From contig NZ_CP011975.1 of assembly GCF_001047675.1 (NCBI RefSeq), forward strand, positions 3,512,073-3,576,072: a stretch of DNA of 64,000 nt. The letters run 5' to 3'. Numbering within the stretch: the first letter of the stretch is position 1; each line of letters begins with the position of its first letter. The notes below the pieces were generated by a model. It did not search any database, was not told where the DNA came from, and saw only the letters and a list, made by a program, of their open reading frames with translations. Below, piece after piece: positions 56,650 through 64,000 of this stretch. The position numbers and the translations under genes are program-made. The DNA comes from Yersinia aleksiciae. GTDB lineage: Bacteria > Pseudomonadota > Gammaproteobacteria > Enterobacterales > Enterobacteriaceae.

Positions 56650-58230
56650 TTATGAGATTGGTTTTTGCTCGCTATTTTGTTTATGGCAAAATGTCATTAA
56701 ATCCTCTACAGACAACGGCTTGCTGAGCAAATAACCTTGTAGGTAGTTGACATTGTGCTGCGCCAAATAGTGGAGTTGCTGTTCAGTTTCAACCCCTTCG
56801 GCGACGGTTTCAATATTCAGTTTCTTAGCCAACATTAATACCGCATCTAATACGGGTGCCGTCATAGTATTAACGCCGATAGTGCTGACAAACCCACGAT
56901 CAATTTTAATATAATCTAACGTAAAACGTTCTAAATAGATGAGGGCGCTATGACCAGTGCCAAAATCATCGACGGCGATTTGTACGCCTTGCGAACGCAA
57001 CCACGCAAATTGTTTAATGGCTAACTCTTCTTCAACCATACCCCGTTCGGTGATCTCGAATATCGGCGCAAAGATATCAGTATTTAATTGCTGCAACATG
57101 TGAGAAACATCTTTGCGGAACTCGTCATCCGTCAGATGGACTGGGGAAATATTAAAAGCAAGCTTAGTACCGGCCGGAATGTGGTCCGCCATTAACTCGC
57201 AATCCTTGATAATTAACTCAAATAAGTGCCGAGTCAGTGGTTGTATCAGGTGCTGAGCTTCAGCATAGGGAATAAAGAGATCCGGTGAGATTCGCCCCTC
57301 AATAGGGTGCTGCCAGCGGATAAGTGCTTCCAGACCCGACATTGTGCGGTCATGTGAGCGGAATACTGGCTGATATTCAACGAAGAATTCACCACGCCGA
57401 ATTCCGCGCAAAATTTCAGCTTCAGCACTTTGGCTGGCAATTAAAATATAATAAGCTAGGATCCCCACTAGACCCGCAAGTAATAACCCACCCAATATGG
57501 ACATACGAATATCATCCGCAGTCAGACTGGTATGGTAAATCAAGACTTTAATCGGGTAACCGGGTAATTGCACCTCATGAGCCGCCCTTGAGGGTAATTG
57601 GCTGACCGGTACGACTTTAGCATCAAAAGTGGTTATCGCTAATTCATCGATAATAATGGCTAAGCCATTGACTTGATTATCAGAATAATTCATTAGCAAG
57701 TAGGGATGTAAGGTTAATTCTAGTGTAGCCAATACACCGGTATTACCACGACCCGCTTCTCGCAGCCAGACACCAATTGCCGGTTTATTTGGCATCATGG
57801 GCGTGCCTTGCTGAATTTTAAAATCTAGCGGCTGGGAGACATTAATTTTGGGATATAACACGCTGACGGGCACACTCATTTTACCTGTCGCAGAAGAGCA
57901 ATAAGCAATATCATCTCTCGCCAATAAGAATGACCTGACGCCATTGGTAAATGCAGCACGATAGTGAAGGGCGGAGCTAGCTTGCTCGCAACTCTTCGTG
58001 CTCAGTGGTATAAGCTGAGACATGGTTGTTGTCAGTTCATTCAGGAACTGAGACGAGTAGGTGATAATATGATCACTTTGTGTTGTTAGTTTACGTTCGC
58101 TGCTGCGATAAAGTAATGACAACGTAATAATAACAAAACAAATAAAGAAACAGAGTGCGAGGATGACACTTTTTTTTACAAGATGGCGTCTGGATAGAAT
58201 ATTGCGTGAGAAAGCACTGCTTGAACCCAT
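56650..58230 (-). CDS. pdeN: c-di-GMP phosphodiesterase, CSS-EAL type (PdeN/Rtn)
   Basis: 526 residues: two membrane helices (about 20-42 and 240-260) flank a periplasmic CSS domain (KSCEQASSAL). A cytoplasmic EAL domain follows with EALIRWQHP, FNISPVHLTDDEF, DDFGTGHSALIYL and AEGVETEQQLHYL. All main catalytic residues appear intact. The CSS cysteines control activity by redox state in E. coli homologues. Located between yejA and mepS as in E. coli. Confidence 0.93.
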   Translation of the reverse strand: MGSSSAFSRNILSRRHLVKKSVILALCFFICFVIITLSLLYRSSERKLTTQSDHIITYSSQFLNELTTTMSQLIPLSTKSCEQASSALHYRAAFTNGVRSFLLARDDIAYCSSATGKMSVPVSVLYPKINVSQPLDFKIQQGTPMMPNKPAIGVWLREAGRGNTGVLATLELTLHPYLLMNYSDNQVNGLAIIIDELAITTFDAKVVPVSQLPSRAAHEVQLPGYPIKVLIYHTSLTADDIRMSILGGLLLAGLVGILAYYILIASQSAEAEILRGIRRGEFFVEYQPVFRSHDRTMSGLEALIRWQHPIEGRISPDLFIPYAEAQHLIQPLTRHLFELIIKDCELMADHIPAGTKLAFNISPVHLTDDEFRKDVSHMLQQLNTDIFAPIFEITERGMVEEELAIKQFAWLRSQGVQIAVDDFGTGHSALIYLERFTLDYIKIDRGFVSTIGVNTMTAPVLDAVLMLAKKLNIETVAEGVETEQQLHYLAQHNVNYLQGYLLSKPLSVEDLMTFCHKQNSEQKPIS

Positions 58231-58660
58231 GTTACGCCGCCCCTCAGCATGTCCGATAAAGTGATATGAGTATAAGTAAGTTAGTAGCGCCGCGCTACCA
58301 GTTTGCCAATGAGCGTTATCGACATTAATTAGCTTATCAAATTGAATTTCAATCTAATCCAATATAAAGAAAAGATGCTCATTAAATGCATCAAATAAGT
58401 GAAATAGTGAACTCGATATTCACTGATATATTTTGAAATATACTCCAGTAAAACAAATTTTCAGCTTATTAATACAATTTACATATTCTTATAAAGGATA
58501 ATCGTTGGTAGATATGCCTTAGTGCCAGAAAGTTCTTGGTTAAGAGGTGAGCATATTACACAGATAATTCTTGAGTTTCGCTGTTTTCAGCAAAAAAAGA
58601 GATTTCCTACAAACAGATCGGAAAGGGGGGTAGAGGTGGGAATGTTCGGTATCCGGCAAT
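58231..58660. other. A/T-rich intergenic region pdeN-mepS
   Basis: About 430 bases, including the pdeN promoter region and the end of mepS transcription. Nothing further was recognised. Confidence 0.5.
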
Positions 58661-58687
58661 AAAAAACGCTGCCATTGGCAGCGTTTT
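58661..58687 (-). terminator. Intrinsic terminator of mepS
   Basis: AACGCTGCC and GGCAGCGTT arms. On the minus strand a run of T's follows. It lies 43 bases after mepS. Confidence 0.9.
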
Positions 58688-58729
58688 AGTATTTCGTTTG
58701 GTATCTCGGACAACAGGAATAAAAATTTG

Positions 58730-59314
58730 CTAGCTGCGCGAACCGCTACTTAGCACTCGGCGCCCATCGCGATAACGCTTATTCCAATAATCTTCATTTA
58801 GGCTCGATATGGTCACCCCGACACTGGTCGATGCATGAACAAATTTATCGTTACCTAGATAGATACCTACATGGCGGCCAGTCGATCCTGCACGGAACAG
58901 CACCAAATCACCGGGGCGCAATTTAGTACGCTGGATTTTTTTACCGAGATCCTGCTGCTCAGAGGTCGAGCGCGGCAAATCCATACCAAATTGTTCACGG
59001 AAAGTCGTTTGAACGAATGCGGAACAATCAATCCCGCGCTTGGAGCTACCGCCTAAACGATAACGAACCCCTTTCCACCCTGCATACTGTTCTAAAATCT
59101 TCGACTTGACGTCAACGTTGCGCACCATCGCTTCGAATTCATCCTGAGAGGCTTGCAGTAAAAGCCCATCTTTGTCATTAACTGCACGCATCTCAGTTTG
59201 CGAATTATGTAAGTTCGAAGTCTGTGGTGAACTACACGCTGATAACATTACCGCTGCTGCAACCGCAGGAATTACCCGCAGAATATATCTCATAATAGGT
59301 TGAGACTTGACCAT
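58730..59314 (-). CDS. mepS: Murein DD-endopeptidase MepS (Spr)
   Basis: This 194-residue outer-membrane lipoprotein opens peptidoglycan cross-links for growth. The signal peptide has lipobox LSAC with C27. The NlpC/P60 domain has the triad C97 (GIDCSAF), H148 (GRHVGIYL) and H160 (KFVHAS). [13 protein letters not shown] matches the E. coli N-terminus. Degradation by Prc/NlpI is known in E. coli. Confidence 0.96.
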   Translation of the reverse strand: MVKSQPIMRYILRVIPAVAAAVMLSACSSPQTSNLHNSQTEMRAVNDKDGLLLQASQDEFEAMVRNVDVKSKILEQYAGWKGVRYRLGGSSKRGIDCSAFVQTTFREQFGMDLPRSTSEQQDLGKKIQRTKLRPGDLVLFRAGSTGRHVGIYLGNDKFVHASTSVGVTISSLNEDYWNKRYRDGRRVLSSGSRS

Positions 59315-59691
59315 TGTTGTTGTTTTCCCTTGCTGTCCTTACGACGGATGTCGCTACCAAAAATGCCAAACGAATCGAGATTATTGGTTGTGGTCTGATG
59401 AGACAATCACTTAACCGAATAAATGTGCAGGAACGCACAATATTAATCAGGACAGCGGTGAAAATACTGATATCCGAGCACAAACGTTTTTGAGATTACC
59501 GTAATGATTAATAAAAGGCGAGAGCTTTTATAACCATTATTTTACTAAATGTTAATGTAACATAATGTAAGGTTTTATATTAAAGAGGAATAGATGAATT
59601 TGTAACCCTTTGGTGATAATAAATGAGTGGGAACATTGAATGAAGGGCGAGGCAAAAATAGACTGTTTTGCCTCATATACTGTGATGCAGG
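59315..59691. other. Intergenic region mepS-lpxT
   Basis: About 375 bases upstream of mepS and downstream of lpxT, A/T-rich near 59500-59600. No gene or clear terminator seen. Confidence 0.45.
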
Positions 59692-60393
59692 CTATAGGTC
59701 TGTTGCCCCAGGTAGGCGGCGGTTGATAGCATCAATTATTTTATCGCTAAGTGGCGTTAATAATACCCAACTCATCCCAACCAGTACCACCGAAAGCGAG
59801 CCGACAGCAATATCAGTGAACCAATGTGCACCAATCATCACTCGAGGTAGCGAGAAGATAACCACAATAAGTAAGGCAGTGGCAAATGCCCCACGGGAAA
59901 AATAGCGCAACATAAAGCAGGCAAAAATCATCAACATCATGCCATGGTCGCCCGGGAAGCTATCACTTGAGGCATCTTTGGTCGGGATACCTGTTAACTC
60001 ACTGACGCGATTGATATTCTCAAAAGTCAGGGTCGGGCTGGGATGTGAAACCGGTAACAGATGACCTAATTGATTAAGGACAACGGCGGTTAACAGCATA
60101 ACAAACCCTGTGACGATCAAACGGCGGCGGCCAGCAGGTGTTTCCTTCATATAGAAGTAAAGGTAGAGCACCCCCATACACATTAGCGAGATGACATCGA
60201 ACGCGCGATTATTGGTGATCGCCACCAAATGCAGGAATGAAGGGCTGGAGAGTAGGTGCTGATTAAAATAGAAGAAGATTGCCGAGTCTATTTTAAACCA
60301 AACACCGTGGTTCACAGGGATATACCAAGATAAAAATAGAGCAATCCCGAGCAGGTTGAGCAGTAATATTGTCGGTAAATTACGACGGGTCAT
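59692..60393 (-). CDS. lpxT: Lipid A phosphotransferase LpxT
   Basis: This 233-residue PAP2-family membrane enzyme moves phosphate from undecaprenyl diphosphate to lipid A 1-phosphate. It has six helices. PAP2 motifs: SDSFPGDHG (motif 2) and PRVMIGAHWFTD (motif 3). It begins MTRRNLPTILLLNLLGIALF. Adjacent to yeiR as in E. coli. Confidence 0.92.
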   Translation of the reverse strand: MTRRNLPTILLLNLLGIALFLSWYIPVNHGVWFKIDSAIFFYFNQHLLSSPSFLHLVAITNNRAFDVISLMCMGVLYLYFYMKETPAGRRRLIVTGFVMLLTAVVLNQLGHLLPVSHPSPTLTFENINRVSELTGIPTKDASSDSFPGDHGMMLMIFACFMLRYFSRGAFATALLIVVIFSLPRVMIGAHWFTDIAVGSLSVVLVGMSWVLLTPLSDKIIDAINRRLPGATDL

Positions 60394-60451
60394 GCGGCGG
60401 CCTATAAATTGTCAATGTATGAATTGTGTAACCAAGAAAAATTGGGGCGCA

Positions 60452-61435
60452 TTATACCCCTTTGTCTAACCGAATATTCAGTAATTCATGCTGTAATTTG
60501 TTCCAATCTGCTTCAGATGCGCTGATCAGTTCAATTCGGCTATCTAACGGAGGTATTTGGCGGGTTTCTATTTGCAAGTCAGCGCCTTGGCGATTAATCA
60601 CCAATGTCCCCTCGGCAATACGCATAACCCCTTTGACACGTTCCACCGGATTTAATCGCACCCACTCCAGAAGTGGAACTGTATCAAACACCGTATCTGC
60701 ATTAAATATCCAGCCGCAACTCAGATAACCTTGACCCTGATTTAACGCCCGACGCCATGGCTCAGTAGCTTTTAAGCTTAGTGCGGCTAGTCCTTTTTGT
60801 CGTTGTACGCTGTGATGATGTGCACCATCGGGTAATTCATCGTTATTACTGTGCGGTATATCGAGCAGGGTAATATCAATTTTCCCCTGTTCAGCATAAT
60901 AGAGTGGGCGTGATACGGGTTGTTGGTCATGCCATTGCTGTAGTGCGGCATAATCCGTTGCATTATAGGTATCTTGCTTGTTCGCCACGATAATATCTGC
61001 CGCCGCCAATTGGTCACGGAAATTCTCATTCTCTGTGTAACGAGGCTCGTTCAGTTGGCGGGCATCTAATAGGCAAAGGGTTGCGCGTAAATCAATCCAT
61101 GGCAGATAGGTATCGGAGGTTAATAGTGACAATATCTGTTTTGGATGGCCCAATCCGGTAGGCTCGATTAACAATCGGTCCGGTTTGGCTTGTTGTAGCA
61201 GCATATTCAAGCCCACCTGCATTGGTAATCCATTAACGCAACACATGCATCCACCCGGTATTTCTTTCAATACCGCGCCGCTGTCTGCGAGTAGCGCACC
61301 ATCAATACCAATTTCACCAAATTCATTTACCAGCACCGCCCATTTTTCATGTTCTGGCTTTTGTGACAGCAAATGGCGAATCGTGGTGGTTTTGCCGCAG
61401 CCCAAAAAGCCGGTGATCAGGTTTGTTTTTGTCAT
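60452..61435 (-). CDS. yeiR: COG0523-family GTPase YeiR
   Basis: This 327-residue G3E-family metal-linked GTPase has Walker A GFLGCGKTT, the metal-binding CxCC motif GGCMCC near 62-66, NKQD for guanine binding, and a C-terminal CobW domain. E. coli YeiR binds zinc. A His pair (DGAHHHSV) in the middle is typical of these metal chaperones. In E. coli, yeiQ follows. Confidence 0.93.
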   Translation of the reverse strand: MTKTNLITGFLGCGKTTTIRHLLSQKPEHEKWAVLVNEFGEIGIDGALLADSGAVLKEIPGGCMCCVNGLPMQVGLNMLLQQAKPDRLLIEPTGLGHPKQILSLLTSDTYLPWIDLRATLCLLDARQLNEPRYTENENFRDQLAAADIIVANKQDTYNATDYAALQQWHDQQPVSRPLYYAEQGKIDITLLDIPHSNNDELPDGAHHHSVQRQKGLAALSLKATEPWRRALNQGQGYLSCGWIFNADTVFDTVPLLEWVRLNPVERVKGVMRIAEGTLVINRQGADLQIETRQIPPLDSRIELISASEADWNKLQHELLNIRLDKGV

Positions 61436-61750
61436 ATGGGTGCCTCTGATATTAAATTTATTTTCAATAAGATATCAAGGTGAAGGTGGTTTTCAAGGTT
61501 GCGATGAGCAAAGGATGTAACACCGAGTAAACTTATTATTGAACGAAAAAAGCGCAAATGGAGAATATTTCCTAGGAAAGGTAGGAGTCCTGCCTAATCG
61601 TTATACACCGATAAGAAATATAATTCACTTCTTCGAGGTATTTTAGTGAGTTATAGACCGAGTAGGGCAATAAATAATGCTCTAACATTTCCATTGCTCT
61701 GCTTGAAATCCTCTATCTTTAAAATGACAGATATGAGAGTCGAGGTGAAT

Positions 61751-62077
61751 ATGAGCAATTGTCGGGTACTAATTATCTTAGCAATAGTGTTTTCATGGAT
61801 AATCTCTTTTCCTGCAAGTAGTGCGCAATCTAACCTGTCAGTATCAGGCACCATCACATTTTATGGAGCCATTGTAGATAGCCCTTGTAATACTGCAGTA
61901 GTAGGCCAAACCATTACGACAAGCTGTTATCGGGATGGTGAAACACTGACTCATCGACAAACTCTTTCACGTAATATGCCTTTGCTCTCTCAGCTACCCG
62001 GTAACTTGGCTTCTTCCCGTATGGAATGGTTAAACCCGCAGCGTAGTCTGGGAATCATGACGGTGACTTACCTTTAA
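61751..62077 (+). CDS. Fimbrial-subunit-like exported protein
   Basis: 108 residues from ATG 61751 with GAGGTG upstream. Signal peptide (cleavage after PASSA) followed by SVSGTITFYGAIVDSPCNTA, the start of chaperone-usher pilins, with two Cys (about 48 and 60). It ends MTVTYL, also like pilins, but the length is only about half. No chaperone or usher gene is adjacent. It is either a decayed or a minor orphan pilin. Confidence 0.6.
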   Translation: MSNCRVLIILAIVFSWIISFPASSAQSNLSVSGTITFYGAIVDSPCNTAVVGQTITTSCYRDGETLTHRQTLSRNMPLLSQLPGNLASSRMEWLNPQRSLGIMTVTYL

Positions 62078-62195
62078 CATTTTAGGTAATAATATTCCTG
62101 GTCGCATATAAGGCACGGTTTATCACTTCGATAAACCGTGATAAACCTCATGATGCTGTTTGACCGCATGATATACTGTTCATCATTCAGACACC

Positions 62196-62214
62196 CTTTT
62201 GGTCAGGCCAATTT
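62196..62214. promoter_or_regulatory. UxuR/ExuR-like operator
   Basis: TTTTGGTCAGGCCAATTTA partly matches the known AAATTGGTATACCAATTT hexuronate-repressor site. It lies about 40-60 bases before uxuR and suggests autoregulation. Confidence 0.5.
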
Positions 62215-62254
62215 AGCATATTTATGCTAACGGCGTGATGCAGGAAATAAGGTT

Positions 62255-62989
62255 ATGCGGTTATATCAGGAAGTGGGCAGTCAGCTGCGAGAGGCGATTG
62301 TCAGCGGAAAATACAATTTGGGCGATCGTTTACCGCCTGAGCGTGATATCGCTGAAAATTTTAGTGTCAGCCGCAGTGTGGTGCGTGAAGCGCTAATCAT
62401 GCTGGAGCTGGAGAAGTTGGTCGAGGTGCGCAAAGGCTCTGGTGTTTACGTGGTTAATGTGCCAGATCTGCTTGCAGAGGGTGAGTCAGCCGACAGTGGT
62501 TACGGCCCGTTCGAACTGCTGCAAGCCCGCCAATTGTTGGAAAGTGAAGTGGCAGCATTTGCCGCCATGCAGGCCACCAAGGCCGATATCATCAAAATGC
62601 GTCAGGCCATCGAGCAGGAAAAAACCGCTTTGGCCGCCGGGGCGGTAGATGAGAGTGCTGATGAGCTGTTTCATTGTCTGTTAGCCCAATCGACACAAAA
62701 TAGCGTGCTCGCTAATATGGTGGCAGAGGCATGGCAAGCGCGCAAAAACAGCGCAATGTGGCAGGGCGCTCACAGTCATACCCTTGATTTCAGCTACCGT
62801 TGGCAGTGGCTGGAAGACCATCAAAAAATCCTGCAAGCAGTGTTGCGTCGCGACAGTAAAGCGGCCAAGCAAGCCATGTGGCAACATTTAGAAAATGTAA
62901 AACTGAAGTTGTTGGCGCTTTCTGATGCAGACCATCCGGACTTTGATGGTTATCTGTTTGAGTCTGCACCGTATCAGCTTGAAGAATAA
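62255..62989 (+). CDS. uxuR: Hexuronate-pathway GntR regulator UxuR
   Basis: 244-residue FadR-type regulator. N-terminal winged helix (RLPPERDIAENFSVSRSVVR, EVRKGSGVYV) and a C-terminal helical ligand domain (GPFELLQARQLLESEVAAFA, AMWQHLENVKLKLL, DFDGYLFES). It resembles UxuR more than ExuR. It normally represses uronate catabolism until fructuronate is present. Convergent with the following reductase gene. Confidence 0.88.
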   Translation: MRLYQEVGSQLREAIVSGKYNLGDRLPPERDIAENFSVSRSVVREALIMLELEKLVEVRKGSGVYVVNVPDLLAEGESADSGYGPFELLQARQLLESEVAAFAAMQATKADIIKMRQAIEQEKTALAAGAVDESADELFHCLLAQSTQNSVLANMVAEAWQARKNSAMWQGAHSHTLDFSYRWQWLEDHQKILQAVLRRDSKAAKQAMWQHLENVKLKLLALSDADHPDFDGYLFESAPYQLEE

Positions 62990-63055
62990 AAGGTAACTGA
63001 CCAATAAAAGGTATTGGCTGAATAAACCGATTTCAGCCAATACACTTTCGTCAAA

Positions 63056-64000
63056 TTAAGCCTGCTGTGCCAACCGTTTTACACTCTCTTTCGCGCCAAA
63101 TTGTTGCAAGCTGAGATAAGCCTCAGTGACCGCCTGAACAAATTCGGGCTGCTGTGGCAAGGACTCACCAAACAGCGATTTCAGCGACAGTAAGTTTTGT
63201 ACGCGAGCAACCCCATCTTCGCTGGTGGCGACACATTTTTTAAAGCTATCAGCCATTGGGTCACGGATATCAATAGCCTGACCGTTATCATCCACGCCAC
63301 TGACATAACGCATCCAACCGGCAATACCCAACGCCAGGCAACGATAGCTTCCGCCATGCTGTAAATGCCAACGTACGGAATCCAGCATCCGTTGCGGCAA
63401 TTTCTGGCTACCATCCATAGCAATCTGCCAGGTACGGTGCTTTAACGCCGGATTGCAGTAGCGCTCGATCAATTGGTCTGCATAGGCATTAAGGTCAACG
63501 CCAGTGACTCGCAAAGTCGGGGCTTGTTCATCCATCATCAAGCGATGCGCGGTTAAGCGATAGTTATCGTCCGCCATGCAATCATTAATATGCTGATAAC
63601 CTGCCAGATAACCCAGATATGAGAGATAGGAATGGCTGCCATTCAGCATACGCAGTTTCATCTCTTCAAAGGGCAAAACATCATCGACCAACTGCACACC
63701 AGCCACTTGCCAATCAGGGCGGCCCGCCACAAATTTGTCCTCAACCACCCATTGAATGAATGGCTCACAGGCAATACCGCAAGGGTCAGCTACGCTCAAG
63801 GTGTCGGCGATTTCCTGTAATGTTTCAGCCGTGGCCGCGGGAACAATACGGTCGACCATGGTGTTAGGGAAGGTGACGTTCTGGCTGATCCACTGTGCCA
63901 GCTCGGGGTCACGCGCCGTCGCCAGACCCAGCACCGCATTTTTTACCACGTGACCGTTTTCTGGAATGTTATCGCAAGAGAGCACGGTAAATGGCGACAG
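63056..64000 (-). CDS. Fructuronate reductase/mannitol dehydrogenase family (UxuB or YeiQ), partial
   Basis: The 5' part lies beyond the window edge; 314 C-terminal codons are visible. Family motifs: LSCDNIPENGHVVKNAVLGL, FPNTMVDRIVPAATAE, DKFVAGRPDWQVAGVQLVDD and MKLRMLNGSHSYLSYLGYLA (with the catalytic Lys). Such enzymes reduce fructuronate to mannonate with NADH. Neighbour uxuR points to UxuB. Synteny with E. coli yeiR points to YeiQ. The two cannot be separated here. Confidence 0.88.
   Translation of the reverse strand: MSPFTVLSCDNIPENGHVVKNAVLGLATARDPELAQWISQNVTFPNTMVDRIVPAATAETLQEIADTLSVADPCGIACEPFIQWVVEDKFVAGRPDWQVAGVQLVDDVLPFEEMKLRMLNGSHSYLSYLGYLAGYQHINDCMADDNYRLTAHRLMMDEQAPTLRVTGVDLNAYADQLIERYCNPALKHRTWQIAMDGSQKLPQRMLDSVRWHLQHGGSYRCLALGIAGWMRYVSGVDDNGQAIDIRDPMADSFKKCVATSEDGVARVQNLLSLKSLFGESLPQQPEFVQAVTEAYLSLQQFGAKESVKRLAQQA

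Overview
The window looks like the chromosome of a Yersinia species. The core genes follow the E. coli order closely: rcsB-rcsD-micF-ompC, then proL-yejM-yejL-yejK-rplY-radD-rsuA-bcr-yejG-yejFEBA-pdeN-mepS-lpxT-yeiR. A YopH-like tyrosine phosphatase, an omptin and a Yersinia-style tail-bacteriocin locus also fit. This is inferred from remembered protein families and gene order, not from a database search.

Layout. 1-4.6 kb: Rcs phosphorelay genes and a YbjJ-like transporter. 5.1-5.9 kb: a collapsed remnant of a BapA-type adhesin and its type I secretion system. 6.1-8.1 kb: micF RNA, ompC, and tRNA-Ser and tRNA-Thr. 8.1-15.6 kb: ampH, a TogT-like sugar transporter behind a KdgR-like box, a metallo-beta-lactamase-fold hydrolase, a chemoreceptor and an omptin. 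15.7-29.5 kb: a headless Mu-like contractile tail locus (candidate tailocin). It has dinI with a LexA box, a LexA-like repressor with overlapping divergent promoters and operators, a Q antiterminator, a large terminator-like hairpin and a holin. The tail genes then follow the order of Mu gp37 to the fibre, including a -1 frameshift in the tail chaperone. No head, terminase, integrase or endolysin gene is visible. 29.6-33.6 kb: an RpiR regulator, a beta-glucoside PTS permease and 6-phospho-beta-glucosidase.

33.6-41.4 kb is an accessory region: repressor fragments, a secreted glycosidase-like protein, small regulators, an orphan type III secretion chaperone with a YopH-like phosphatase effector, and SOS-controlled umuD with a frameshifted umuC. 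It ends at tRNA-Pro. 41.7-64 kb is ordinary enterobacterial core, ending in uxuR and a truncated fructuronate-reductase-family gene.

The most interesting items are (1) the phosphatase effector, whose C-terminal tail carries two Y-x-N motifs and a polyproline segment resembling host adaptor-binding sites, and (2) the SOS-wired tailocin with its Q-type late control region, apparent loss of endolysin and frameshifted chaperone.
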